From assembly GCA_016932895.1 (NCBI GenBank), contig JAFGCA010000741.1, positions 1 through 8,517 of the forward strand: 8,517 nucleotides of DNA. Direction: 5' to 3'. Position 1 is the first letter of the stretch. Every line of letters starts with the position of its first letter. This stretch comes from Sedimentisphaerales bacterium (lineage in GTDB: Bacteria; Planctomycetota; Phycisphaerae; Sedimentisphaerales; SG8-4). A model generated the notes under the pieces. That model ran no database searches. It saw nothing but the letters and a program-made list of their open reading frames with translations, and was not told the DNA's origin. Of this stretch, positions 1-8,038 are shown piece after piece. The position numbers and the translations under genes were made by a program.

Positions 1-483
1 GGCACCAGCGACGGCGAGCAGGCCATTGGAGAACTCCTGGACGTGGCTATGAGCACGGGCGCGGTCGCCCTCAACGTCATTCCCGATCGCAACTACACAC
101 CGGGACATCAGGACCAGAAGGTCCAAAACCTTCACCAGGTCGTGGAGATCGCACGGAAGCGGCATCTCGTCGTGGTCGGGGGGACCGAGATGAACAGCCC
201 GGGGCAAAAGTTCGTGGACGACTTCGAGACCGAAGAGCTGGCCCCCCTGCTGCCCGCGTTTCTCAGGGGCTCGCACATCGTGTACGCTCATTCGGTGATG
301 CAGCAACAGTGCGGCCTGGGATACACCAGCGAATGGGCGGACCGGCACTTCGGGACCGCCGAGCGAAAGAACGCGTTCTTCGAGCGCGTCGGCGTCGTGC
401 TTCAGCCGGAGCGGGAAGACCTCCTCGCCCCGCTCGGCCGCAGCGCCTCGCCCGACGACGTTCTCAAAACGATAGAGGCATGA
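1..483 (+). CDS. C-terminal part of a protein of uncertain family, possibly a PHP/amidohydrolase-like metal hydrolase (5' end outside window)
   Basis: The frame is open from base 1 and ends at TGA 481-483, leaving about 160 residues. There is no start codon with a ribosome site in the visible part, so the in-frame ATG at 43 is probably an internal methionine. The sequence alternates hydrophobic strands with short loops: a strand ending in NVIPDRN, then the strand VVVGGTEMNSPGQKF, then a helix-rich tail. This fits the last third of a TIM-barrel-like hydrolase. The GTE motif and the later histidine in IVYAHSV could be metal ligands of a PHP-type enzyme, but I do not recognise the family with confidence. 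The next gene, a sugar-type dehydrogenase, starts 49 bases later on the same strand, so co-transcription is likely. The substrate is unknown. Confidence 0.6.
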   Translation, partial: GTSDGEQAIGELLDVAMSTGAVALNVIPDRNYTPGHQDQKVQNLHQVVEIARKRHLVVVGGTEMNSPGQKFVDDFETEELAPLLPAFLRGSHIVYAHSVMQQQCGLGYTSEWADRHFGTAERKNAFFERVGVVLQPEREDLLAPLGRSASPDDVLKTIEA

Positions 484-531
484 TCGCCACAAGACGATCC
501 TGCAATCTTCCCTGAGAGGTGTGGACGATAG

Positions 532-2205
532 ATGAGTAACCGCATTCCCGAAAAGCAACGTGCCGTGCAACTGGTCGGGCCCGACCAGCTCGTGCTGAAC
601 AAGGCCAAAGAAGTCTTTCGGCCGGGCCCGCATCAAATCCTCGCGCGCATCGAAGTGGTCGGGCTTTGTTTCTCCGACCTGAAACTGCTCAAGCAGTTCA
701 CCGGCCACGTGCGCAAGAGCGAGGTCGTGGACGGCATCGACCTCGAAGTTCTGAAAGAGATCCCGAGCTACGTGCCGGGCAAGGCCCCCACCGTCCCGGG
801 ACACGAGACCGTGGTGCGCATCGTGGAGATCGGCCTCGGCGTCGAGAAGCACAAGCCGGGCGAGCGCTACCTCGTGCAGACGGACTACCGCTGGCTCCAT
901 ACCGCCAGCTCCAACGCCGCCTTCGGCTACAACTTTGAGGGCGCCCTGCAGGAGTACGTGCTGATGGACGAGCGGGTCATCACGGCCCCCGACGGCGAGT
1001 CCATGCTCATCCCGGCCGCTGAAGAGCTGTCGGGCTCGGCCGTGGCGCTGGCCGAACCGTGGGCTTGCGTCGAGGACGCGTACGTCTCGCCGGAGCGAAC
1101 CAAGATCGAGTCCGGCGGGCGCATGCTCGTCGTCAACGACGCGGGCGTTTCGGACGCGGCCCTGGTCAACCTGTTCGCCCGCTGCGGACGCCCTGCCGCA
1201 ATCTATCCCGAGACCGTCGCCATCGACAAACCGACCGAAAAAACGATTCCTCAGATCGACGTCGATCACATCGCCAAACTGCCCGACGAAGGCTTCGACG
1301 ACGTCGTCTACTTCGGCTCGGAGCCCGACGTGATCGAAGCTCTCTTTGCGAAGATGGCGCCGCGCGGGCTGCTGAACATCGTGCTGGGCGGCGGCAAGCT
1401 GGGCCGAGACGTCACGGTCCCGGTCGGGCGGACACACTACGGCGGCATCCGCATCATCGGCACCACGGGCGCCGAGCCGGCCGACGCCATGCAGATCATC
1501 CCCCAAACCGGCGAGATTCGCCCCGGGGACAAGATCAACGTGGTCGGCGCCGGCGGTCCCATGGGAATGATGCACGTCATACGCAATCTCTGCCAGGGGG
1601 TGGAAGGCGTGAGCGTCTTCGCCGGCGACGTGGACGACAATCGCCTGGCGACGCTGTCGAAGGTCGCCGACCCGGTGGCGCGGCAGAACGGCGTCGCGTA
1701 CCGCCCATACAACGCCCAAACCGAGCCGATCGCCGAAGCGTTCGACTACAGTGCGATCATGGCGCCGGTGCCGCAGCTCGTGGCCGGGGCGGTCAAGCAG
1801 GCAGCCCGCAACGGGATCGTCAACATCTTCGCCGGCATTCCCGCCAACGTCACGGGCGAAATCGACCTCGACGCCTACCTCAGGAAACAGCTCTATTTCG
1901 TGGCAACGAGCGGCTCGACGCTCGACGACATGAAGCGCATGCTGGAGAAGGTCGAGACGGGCCGGCTCGATACGAATCTGAGCGTGGCCGCCATTTCCGG
2001 TCTGGAAGGCGCCGTCGCGGGCATTCGCGCCGTCGAAAACCGGCGCATTGCGGGCAAGATCGTCGTTTATCCGGCCTGCAAAGGGCTGGAGCTGGTCCGG
2101 CTCGAAGAGCTTCAGGAAAAGCTCCCGGCCGTGGCCGCCTGCCTCAAGGACGGCCTCTGGACCGCCGAAGCCGAACGTAAACTCATCGAAACGTACTCTG
2201 AATAA
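532..2205 (+). CDS. Zinc-type medium-chain dehydrogenase/reductase (sorbitol dehydrogenase/SorE-like) with a duplicated Rossmann-like region
   Basis: This is a 557-residue protein; ordinary zinc alcohol or polyol dehydrogenases have about 340-410. The N-terminal GroES-like domain (about 10-180) carries the expected catalytic zinc ligands: Cys46 in GLCFSD, His91-Glu92 in VPGHE and Glu175 in AEPWACV. The four-cysteine structural zinc loop is absent. A first nucleotide-binding-like segment (about 195-325) has a degenerate glycine motif (VVNDAGVSDAA) and ends near GTTGAEPADAM. A second (about 333-475) has the classical VVGAGGPMGMM motif and ends in a matching ATSGSTLDDMKRM. The reaction is probably NAD(P)-linked oxidation of a polyol or reduction of a ketose or aldehyde; the substrate cannot be read from sequence. 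The start is supported by GAGAGG at 514-519. A role in deoxysugar catabolism is inferred only from rhaA downstream. Confidence 0.85.
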   Translation: MSNRIPEKQRAVQLVGPDQLVLNKAKEVFRPGPHQILARIEVVGLCFSDLKLLKQFTGHVRKSEVVDGIDLEVLKEIPSYVPGKAPTVPGHETVVRIVEIGLGVEKHKPGERYLVQTDYRWLHTASSNAAFGYNFEGALQEYVLMDERVITAPDGESMLIPAAEELSGSAVALAEPWACVEDAYVSPERTKIESGGRMLVVNDAGVSDAALVNLFARCGRPAAIYPETVAIDKPTEKTIPQIDVDHIAKLPDEGFDDVVYFGSEPDVIEALFAKMAPRGLLNIVLGGGKLGRDVTVPVGRTHYGGIRIIGTTGAEPADAMQIIPQTGEIRPGDKINVVGAGGPMGMMHVIRNLCQGVEGVSVFAGDVDDNRLATLSKVADPVARQNGVAYRPYNAQTEPIAEAFDYSAIMAPVPQLVAGAVKQAARNGIVNIFAGIPANVTGEIDLDAYLRKQLYFVATSGSTLDDMKRMLEKVETGRLDTNLSVAAISGLEGAVAGIRAVENRRIAGKIVVYPACKGLELVRLEELQEKLPAVAACLKDGLWTAEAERKLIETYSE

Positions 2206-2297
2206 CGCGTCTGGCACCTTTGCCGTCCTCCGACAGGACACTGCCACGGAGACATCACGGCGCCCGGCGTGGTAACGATTAAGGAAAGGGGAAGAAG

Positions 2298-3497
2298 ATG
2301 CAACGAAACCGTACACATTCATCCCGCCGATCCCGTCATCATCCTGGCGGTCGTTTGCCTGTCTTGCTGGTGAGCCTTGCTTTGCTGCTCTGCTTCCATA
2401 CCGGCGAACTGCTTGCCCAGGGCCCGGACTTCGACGGCCTGAACATGAACCTGGGCACGCTGCCCCGGCTTTCGTACGCCAAAACGCGTTCGATCAGCCC
2501 GGAGAACTTCACGGGAGAAAAGGGCAAGGCGGGCATGGCCACCGAAGGCACCGGCGCGCGGGCCGCCCGCGAGCTGGGCCAGGGCTGGAAGGTCTCGCCT
2601 TCGGTGCGAATCCAGCCCGGCCAAACCTTCGTCATGGCCGACATCAAAGCCGGCGGCGCCATTCAACACATCTGGATGACGCCGACGGGCAACAACCGCT
2701 TGAACATCTTCCGCATCTACTGGGACGGCGAGGAGCAGCCGTCGGTGGAATGCCCGGCCGGCGACTTCTTCGCCTGCGGCATGGGCCAATACACCCAGGT
2801 GACGTCCCTGGCCATCTGCGTCAATCCCAAGAGCGGGTTTAACAGCTATTGGATGATGCCGTTCCGCAAAGGCTGCAAGATCACCATGACCAACATGGAC
2901 GAAAGAGCCATGGTCCTGTACTACCAGGTCGATTACACGCTGACCCACGTCCCCGAAGACATGGCCTACTTCCACGCCCAGTTTCGCCGGGTCAACCCTC
3001 TGCCCGACAAGGACGTCTACACCATCGTCGACGGCATCAAGGGACCGGGCCATTACGTCGGGACGTACATGACCTGGGGCTCGAACAGTCCCGGCTGGTG
3101 GGGCGAGGGCGAGATCAAGTTCTTCATGGACGGGGACCAGGAGTTCCCCACGATCTGCGGAACGGGCACGGAGGACTACTTCTGCGGCTCGTACGGCTTC
3201 GTCAAGCCCCAGGGCGAGGGCTACCAGGAGTTCTGCACGCCGTACGTCGGCATGCCGCAGGTCATCCCGTCGGAAAAGCAGCCGCGTTTCGGCCTCTATC
3301 GCTGGCACATCATGGACCCCGTCCGCTTCGAGAAGGACCTGAAAGTGACCATGCAGGCGCTGGGCTGGCAAAGCGAGGGCCGCTACCTGCCGCTTGAGGA
3401 CGACCTGTCGTCGGTGGCGTACTGGTATCAGAAGGAGCCGCACGCCCCCTTCCCGAAACTGCCTGGCAAAGAGGATTTGTTGATTCGCCCGAAGTGA
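2298..3497 (+). CDS. Exported DUF2961 protein, glycoside hydrolase family 172
   Basis: This 399-residue protein begins with a basic stretch and a hydrophobic core (about 18-40, [13 protein letters not shown]) ending in ELLAQG, a good export signal. The mature part reads as a full DUF2961 domain: IQHIWMTP (122-129), [12 protein letters not shown] (140-151), GDFFACGMG (155-163), [12 protein letters not shown] (181-192), [10 protein letters not shown] (225-234), [14 protein letters not shown] (267-280), GTGTEDYF (288-295), [12 protein letters not shown] (334-345) and [12 protein letters not shown] (371-382). Characterised GH172 enzymes act on alpha-D-fructofuranosides and D-arabinofuranosides, using a pair of glutamates. 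The likely equivalents here are in GEGE (Glu270/Glu272) and GTGTED (Glu292), by motif position only. A purine-rich ribosome site (about 2282-2292) precedes the ATG. The gap to rhaA is 44 bases, suggesting one transcript. The actual substrate is unknown. Confidence 0.9.
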   Translation: MQRNRTHSSRRSRHHPGGRLPVLLVSLALLLCFHTGELLAQGPDFDGLNMNLGTLPRLSYAKTRSISPENFTGEKGKAGMATEGTGARAARELGQGWKVSPSVRIQPGQTFVMADIKAGGAIQHIWMTPTGNNRLNIFRIYWDGEEQPSVECPAGDFFACGMGQYTQVTSLAICVNPKSGFNSYWMMPFRKGCKITMTNMDERAMVLYYQVDYTLTHVPEDMAYFHAQFRRVNPLPDKDVYTIVDGIKGPGHYVGTYMTWGSNSPGWWGEGEIKFFMDGDQEFPTICGTGTEDYFCGSYGFVKPQGEGYQEFCTPYVGMPQVIPSEKQPRFGLYRWHIMDPVRFEKDLKVTMQALGWQSEGRYLPLEDDLSSVAYWYQKEPHAPFPKLPGKEDLLIRPK

Positions 3498-3530
3498 CGG
3501 CACGTGAAGCTGCCGCAACGTCCATACTGA

Positions 3531-3536
3531 AGAGGA
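3531..3536 (+). promoter_or_regulatory. Ribosome binding site of rhaA
   Basis: AGAGGA lies five bases before the ATG at 3542. The same frame is open further upstream to a GTG at 3494, which overlaps the TGA of the preceding gene, but I see no ribosome site at good spacing for that GTG. This site therefore decides for the ATG at 3542, which also gives a protein of normal family length. Confidence 0.75.
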
Positions 3537-3541
3537 CTACA

Positions 3542-4804
3542 ATGGCTGAAACACAGAAGATCGAACAAACATACGAATTGGCCCGTGAACGATACGCCGA
3601 GCTGGGCGTCGATACGAGCAAGGCGATCGAGCGACTCCGCGCGATCGCCATCTCGCTGCACTGCTGGCAGGGAGACGATGTGGGCGGCTTTGAAGGCGAC
3701 ACGGAACTCAGCGGCGGTATCGTGGCCACCGGCGCCTACCCCGGCAAGGCCCGCACCGCCGACGAGCTGCGAACCGATTTCGAAAAGGCCCTGAGCCTGA
3801 TCCCCGGCAAGCACCGCATGAACCTGCACGCGATGTACGCCGAGGCCAAGGGCAAAGCCGACCGCAACGAGCTGGAGCCCGGGCATTTCGCCGCCTGGGT
3901 GCAGTGGGCCAAAGCCAACGGCCTGGGAATGGATTTCAACGGGACGTACTTCTCTCACCCGAAGGCCGACAGCGGTTTTACCCTGTCCAGTGCCGACGAG
4001 GGCATTCGCAAGTTCTGGGTCGAGCACGGCATTGCCTGCCGCAAGATCGGCACCTACATGGGCAAGGAGCTCGGCACCCCCTGCGTGACCAACGTGTGGA
4101 TCCCGGACGGGTACAAGGACATCCCCATCGACCGTCTTGGCCCGCGCCGGCGCCTGGCAGATTCACTGGACCAAATCTTCGCCGAGAAGATCGATCCACA
4201 GGTCCATCTTGACGCCGTCGAGTCCAAGCTCTTCGGCATCGGTGCGGAAAGCTACACCGTCGGTTCGCACGAATTCTACCTGGGCTACGCGACGTCCCGG
4301 CAAATGCTCCTGTGCCTGGATGCCGGTCACTATCACCCGACGGAAGTCATCTCCGAGAAGATCTCGTCCGTGCTGATGTTCGTGCCGGAGCTGCTGTTGC
4401 ACGTCAGTCGGCCCGTGCGCTGGGACAGCGACCACGTCGTCATTCTCGACGACGAACTGCGTGCCATCGCGCAGGAACTGGTGCGCCACGATTTCCTGGG
4501 TCGGGTTCACATCGGCCTGGACTTTTTCGACGCCAGCATCAACCGGATCGCCGCCTGGGTCACAGGCACACGCTGCATGATCAAGGCGCTGCTGATCGCG
4601 CTGCTGGAGCCGGTGGAGACCTTGAAGCAGATGGAAGCCGAGGGCGATTTCACGTCGCGACTGGCGCTGCTGGAGGAATTGAAAACGTTGCCTTTGGGCG
4701 CGGTTTGGGATTACTATTGCCTGAAATCGGAGGTCCCGGTCGGCCCGTCGTGGCTGGCCGAGGTCAAGACCTACGAGAACGACGTGCTGAGCAAACGGGC
4801 ATAA
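3542..4804 (+). CDS. rhaA: L-rhamnose isomerase
   Basis: This enzyme interconverts L-rhamnose and L-rhamnulose, the first cytoplasmic step of phosphorylative rhamnose breakdown. The 420-residue protein matches the length of the E. coli enzyme (419) and should form a TIM barrel. All known metal ligands are present with a constant offset of seven from E. coli: Glu227 (VESKLF), Asp260 and His263 ([11 protein letters not shown]), His287 ([10 protein letters not shown]), Asp295 and Asp297 (WDSDHV), and Asp327 ([12 protein letters not shown]). The N-terminal [12 protein letters not shown] (40-51) is also characteristic of the family. No kinase (rhaB) or aldolase (rhaD) follows. Instead a permease starts 39 bases downstream, so the operon joins isomerisation to uptake. 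Known members also accept other sugars, so the physiological substrate could be broader than rhamnose. Confidence 0.97.
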   Translation: MAETQKIEQTYELARERYAELGVDTSKAIERLRAIAISLHCWQGDDVGGFEGDTELSGGIVATGAYPGKARTADELRTDFEKALSLIPGKHRMNLHAMYAEAKGKADRNELEPGHFAAWVQWAKANGLGMDFNGTYFSHPKADSGFTLSSADEGIRKFWVEHGIACRKIGTYMGKELGTPCVTNVWIPDGYKDIPIDRLGPRRRLADSLDQIFAEKIDPQVHLDAVESKLFGIGAESYTVGSHEFYLGYATSRQMLLCLDAGHYHPTEVISEKISSVLMFVPELLLHVSRPVRWDSDHVVILDDELRAIAQELVRHDFLGRVHIGLDFFDASINRIAAWVTGTRCMIKALLIALLEPVETLKQMEAEGDFTSRLALLEELKTLPLGAVWDYYCLKSEVPVGPSWLAEVKTYENDVLSKRA

Positions 4805-4843
4805 AACGCCTATGGATCGTGGCCACCAGTAAGGAAAGACCGC

Positions 4844-6445
4844 ATGGAAAAAGAACAGCAAGCGCAGCAGACGCAAAGCGGGGGCGAGTTCGAGCGCGAG
4901 CCGGTGCCCAAGAGTGCCCTGCTCGGCTTCAAGAGCTTCATCGGCATGTACGCCGGCGAGCACTGCGCCGGAACGGAATTGATGCTCGGCCCGCTCTTCG
5001 TCGCCGCCGGCGTCAGCGCCTTCGATTTGATCATGGGCCTGATCGTCGGCAACGCCCTGGCCGTGCTCAGTTGGATGTTTCTCTGCGCGCCGATCGCCAC
5101 CCGGGCCCGGTTGACACTGTACTACCAATCAGAGAAGATCTGCGGCCGCAAGCTGGTTACTCTGTACAACCTCGCCAACGGCGTGATGTTCTGCTTCCTG
5201 GCCGGCGCCATGGTCACCGTCTCGGCCACCGCTCTCGGAGTCTGGTTCAAGTTCCCCATGCCCGCCCTGAACGATCTGTACCCCAACAGTGTCGGCTGGG
5301 TCGTCGCGGTCGCGGTCGTCGGCGGGGTCATCGCCATCGTCGCCGCCTACGGCTATCAGACCGTCGCCAAGTTCGCCAATGTTGCGGCGCCGTGGATGGT
5401 CCTTGTCTTCCTGGCCTTCGGTTTTGTTGGTTTGCGCCAGTTCATCGTCGCCACCGGAACGGAAATCCACTCCGCATCGGATGTGTGGACTCTTTGCCAA
5501 ACAACCATTTGGAAAGGCGGAGACCCCTTGCCCGGGCAGACGAAATTCACGTTCTGGCACGTGATGTTCTTCGCCTGGTTCTGCAACATGGCCATGCACA
5601 TCGGCATGTCCGATCTCTCCGTGTTCCGCTTCGCCAAGAAATCGTGGTACGGCTCAGCCTCTGCGACCGGCATGTATGTCGGTCACTTCATGGCGTGGAT
5701 CGCCGCGGCCATGCTGTTCGCCTTCCAACTGCACCAAACGCATCCGGACCAGTACATGATCGATGTGTTGACCCAGAACACCACGGGCAAATACACCCAG
5801 GAATCCCTGGAGCAATCCTCGCTCACACCCGAGTTGATCGCCGAAGCGATGGAGATCGAGAACGGCCTGGTGGCCGCTGGAGCCATCGAACAGGCTAAGA
5901 TCGAGGTCCCCACGCCGCTGCCCGGCCCGCTGGCACACCGCGCCGCCGGCCTGGCAGGACTGATCTGCGTCATCATCGCAGGCTGGACGACGGCGAATCC
6001 AACGATATATAGAGCCGGCCTGGCATTCCAGGCCCTGTCACCAAAGTCATCCCGCTTCAAAGTGACTCTGATTACCGGAGGTATTGCCACGATTGCGGGG
6101 ATGTTCCCGGCCATCGCGATGAAGCTATTAGGATTTGTAGCCCTCTACGGGTTGATCCTGATGCCGATGGGCGCCGTGATCTTTGTAGACTTCTGGTTGA
6201 TTCGCAAGTTCGGCCTGCAGAGCTACTACGCCGAGCTGAGCGGCAAGACCTTCAACTGGGCCGCCGGCTTAGCCTGGTTCGTAACGCTGGGCACGGCGTG
6301 GGCGTTGGTCAAGTTTGCCGGGATACAGATTTATTTCGTCTCCTTGCCCGGCTGGTTCGTTGCCGCAGCGCTCTACATCGTTTTGAGCAAGTTCTACCAG
6401 AAGAATATCCGTCCCGCGGAGCCGCAAGCTCAGGAGAAATCGTAA
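4844..6445 (+). CDS. NCS1-like (purine-cytosine permease family) cation symporter, candidate sugar transporter
   Basis: This 533-residue integral membrane protein has about 12 predicted helices by eye (near 43-60, 62-85, 107-134, 150-170, 180-200, 237-260, 274-297, 365-385, 406-428, 432-455, 470-490 and 494-513). NCS1-like signatures are the GLIVGNALAVLSW stretch, a following basic loop (ATRARLTLYYQSEKICGRK) and WTTANPTIYRAGLAF (381-395) in helix 8. Characterised NCS1 members import nucleobases, allantoin, hydantoins or thiamine-type compounds with Na+ or H+. The position just behind rhaA suggests a sugar or sugar-derived substrate instead (inference). A hydrophilic insert of about 65 residues (298-362), rich in Glu and Gln, separates helices 7 and 8. 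AAGGAAAG at 4831-4838 gives a good ribosome site. Its stop codon overlaps the next start, so the two products are probably made together. Confidence 0.8.
   Translation: MEKEQQAQQTQSGGEFEREPVPKSALLGFKSFIGMYAGEHCAGTELMLGPLFVAAGVSAFDLIMGLIVGNALAVLSWMFLCAPIATRARLTLYYQSEKICGRKLVTLYNLANGVMFCFLAGAMVTVSATALGVWFKFPMPALNDLYPNSVGWVVAVAVVGGVIAIVAAYGYQTVAKFANVAAPWMVLVFLAFGFVGLRQFIVATGTEIHSASDVWTLCQTTIWKGGDPLPGQTKFTFWHVMFFAWFCNMAMHIGMSDLSVFRFAKKSWYGSASATGMYVGHFMAWIAAAMLFAFQLHQTHPDQYMIDVLTQNTTGKYTQESLEQSSLTPELIAEAMEIENGLVAAGAIEQAKIEVPTPLPGPLAHRAAGLAGLICVIIAGWTTANPTIYRAGLAFQALSPKSSRFKVTLITGGIATIAGMFPAIAMKLLGFVALYGLILMPMGAVIFVDFWLIRKFGLQSYYAELSGKTFNWAAGLAWFVTLGTAWALVKFAGIQIYFVSLPGWFVAAALYIVLSKFYQKNIRPAEPQAQEKS
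6432..6436 (+). promoter_or_regulatory. Ribosome binding site inside the permease gene for the overlapping small membrane protein
   Basis: AGGAG sits eight bases before the ATG at 6445, within the last codons of the permease. It sets the start of the small downstream gene at the TAATG junction (6443-6447) rather than at upstream in-frame codons that would overlap the permease extensively. Confidence 0.8.
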
Positions 6446-6639
6446 TGCGCAGGGTCTTACAAATCACCTCGCTGTTGGCGCTGATCGCCTTGATACTACC
6501 GCCGATCATCTTTCTCGCCGGTCGCATGGAATTGGATCGAGTCAAATGGCTCATGCTGCTGGCCTCCATCGTCTGGTTCGTCACGGCCACGCCGTGGATG
6601 TGGAAAGACAACAGCCAGACGCAACAGGACGACGCTTGA
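6445..6639 (+). CDS. Small two-helix membrane protein coupled to the permease
   Basis: This 64-residue protein has a hydrophobic helix at about 5-26 (LQITSLLALIALILPPIIFL), a short polar turn with Glu29, Asp31, Arg32 and Lys34, a second helix at about 35-53 (WLMLLASIVWFVTATPWMW), and a charged, glutamine-rich tail. The basic start (MRR) suggests a cytoplasmic N-terminus, and two helices would bring the C-terminus back to the cytoplasm. The start codon shares one base with the permease stop, and an AGGAG site lies within the permease gene, which indicates translational coupling. Small two-helix partners accompany several secondary transporter families, so an accessory or stabilising subunit of the permease is a plausible role. 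No catalytic motif is visible, and I do not recognise a named family. Confidence 0.8.
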   Translation: MRRVLQITSLLALIALILPPIIFLAGRMELDRVKWLMLLASIVWFVTATPWMWKDNSQTQQDDA

Positions 6640-6658
6640 TTGCAAGGCGGTCAAGAAG

Positions 6659-8038
6659 ATGACTACGCCGCACAGCACAACACGTCGCTCCAGGCGGGCT
6701 TTCTTTTGTTTGGCCTTCTTCAGCCTGGCAGCCGTTCGCGCAAGCGGCGCGGAACCGGCGCAGATGAGCTGGCTGGACAACGGACAGATCCGTTTCGGGG
6801 CCGATCTGAGTATCGGCGGCGCGATCACGTATCTGGCCGACGCGAACGACAAGGTTAACGTCATCAACAGCCACGACTGGGGGCGGCAGGTCCAGATGTC
6901 GTTCTACAGCGGGCCGAATCCGTTCGAGCCCGATGGCAAGAAACCCACACCCGCCTGGGCCTCGCTCGGATGGAATCCCATCCAGTCCGGCGACTGCTAC
7001 GGGCATCGCTCCCGGGTGATCGACCACCGCAACGACGGCCGGGAAATCTACGTCAAGTGCATCCCCATGCACTGGCCGCTGGAGAACCAGCCGGGCCAGT
7101 GCACGTTCGAATGCTGGTATCGCCTGGAGGGACGCACGGTCCAGGTTCGCTCACGTCTGACCAACGCCCGCAGCGACACGACGCAATACGGCGCTCGCGG
7201 CCAGGAATTGCCGGCGGTCTACACGAACGGCCCGTACCATAAGCTGATGACCTATACCGGCGACTCACCGTTTGCCGGGAAACCGCCGGTAGAAATCCCC
7301 AAGCAGAAACACCCTCCCGGCGGCATTCGCTGGTCCCACTGGACCGCTACGGAAAACTGGGCGGCCCTCGTGAACGAGCGGAACTGGGGCCTCGGGATCT
7401 GGCATCCCGGTGTGTATTCATTCATCGGGGGCTTTGCCGGTGGCAAACCGGGCCAGGGCGGCCCGAAAGACGGTCCGACCGGCTACATCGCCCCGCTGCA
7501 CCAGGAGATCCTCGACCATAACATCCAGTACGAATACCGGTACGTGCTGATGCTCGACACGCTGGCCCGGATTCGGCGTTACGTGTACGAGCACGCCGGT
7601 AGACCCGCGCCGCCTCGCTATGTCTTCGCCGAAGATCGGCAGCACTGGACGTATCGACGGGCGCACGATACCGGCTGGCCCGTTCGCGAATGCCTGCGCA
7701 TCGTCGCCGACGGCCGGGACGTTCAACTCGTGGGACCGCCGGAATTCTGGCCCGCCCAGGCGCAGCACCGCCTCACCGTCGTTGCAGCCGTCAAAACCGC
7801 AAACGCCCGGGACAAGGTCTCGGCGACCGTCTACTGGAAGACCGCCGCAAACGATTCCTTCTCCGCCGAGAGAAGCGTTTCGCATGAACTTCTCGCCGAC
7901 GGCCGCAAGCACACGTGCACCATCGATATCGGCTCGGCAGCGGGCTATCGCGGCACCATCACCCAACTGCGGTTCGACCCCGTCGAAAACTCGCAGCCGG
8001 GAGACAAGATCGATCTGTACTGCCTGACCATTCAGTGA
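6659..8038 (+). CDS. Exported two-domain beta-sandwich protein of unknown function, probably carbohydrate-active
   Basis: This 459-residue protein opens with a basic run (TTRRSRR), a hydrophobic core (FFCLAFFSLAAV, 15-26) and a likely cleavage site at ASGA-EPA (about 31/32). Residues 35-310 are strand-rich, with FGADLSIGGAITYLAD (47-61), HDWGRQVQMSFYSGP (72-86), a middle section containing GQELPAVYTNGPYH (181-194), and WGLGIWHPG (243-251). This layout resembles the supersandwich fold of mutarotases and many polysaccharide-active enzymes. Residues 320-459 look like a separate carbohydrate-binding-type beta-sandwich (GPPEFWPAQ, VYWKTA, GTITQLRFDPV, GDKIDLYCLTI). I cannot assign it to a known enzyme family. 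Candidate roles are lyase, hydrolase or sugar-binding protein of the same degradation system. It starts 19 bases after the small membrane gene, with a weak ribosome site (AAGGCGG, 6644-6650). Confidence 0.8.
   Translation: MTTPHSTTRRSRRAFFCLAFFSLAAVRASGAEPAQMSWLDNGQIRFGADLSIGGAITYLADANDKVNVINSHDWGRQVQMSFYSGPNPFEPDGKKPTPAWASLGWNPIQSGDCYGHRSRVIDHRNDGREIYVKCIPMHWPLENQPGQCTFECWYRLEGRTVQVRSRLTNARSDTTQYGARGQELPAVYTNGPYHKLMTYTGDSPFAGKPPVEIPKQKHPPGGIRWSHWTATENWAALVNERNWGLGIWHPGVYSFIGGFAGGKPGQGGPKDGPTGYIAPLHQEILDHNIQYEYRYVLMLDTLARIRRYVYEHAGRPAPPRYVFAEDRQHWTYRRAHDTGWPVRECLRIVADGRDVQLVGPPEFWPAQAQHRLTVVAAVKTANARDKVSATVYWKTAANDSFSAERSVSHELLADGRKHTCTIDIGSAAGYRGTITQLRFDPVENSQPGDKIDLYCLTIQ

Noticed and set aside
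1059..2180. A 373-codon + strand frame inside the dehydrogenase gene
   Set aside because: The translation is extremely arginine-rich and without domain features, while the overlapping dehydrogenase has its full set of zinc-ligand and cofactor motifs.
2225..2239. Small hairpin (GTCCT/AGGAC) between the dehydrogenase and GH172 genes as a terminator
   Set aside because: The stem has only five base pairs and no T run follows it, so it does not support a terminator call.
2319..3518. A 399-codon open frame on the - strand covering nearly all of the GH172 gene
   Set aside because: It is antisense to a protein with unmistakable DUF2961 motifs. Its translation is low-complexity in Ala, Val, Arg and Asp and shows no domain, as expected for the mirror frame of GC-rich coding DNA.
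3494..3541. Possible N-terminal extension of rhaA from a GTG overlapping the GH172 stop
   Set aside because: There is no convincing ribosome site for the GTG, the extra 16 residues are not typical of the family, and AGAGGA sits correctly before the ATG at 3542.
4163..5128. A 321-codon - strand frame across the rhaA/permease junction
   Set aside because: It lies antisense to two confident genes and has no recognisable motif or ribosome site.
4312..5898. A 528-codon + strand frame overlapping the end of rhaA and most of the permease
   Set aside because: Its translation is Arg-, Ala- and Gly-rich with no motif, and it overlaps two well-supported genes in another frame. It is a GC-bias shadow.
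6640..6858. A 72-codon + strand frame starting at TTG between the small membrane gene and the exported protein
   Set aside because: It overlaps the signal peptide and N-terminus of the exported protein in another frame and encodes an Arg- and Gly-rich sequence without features.
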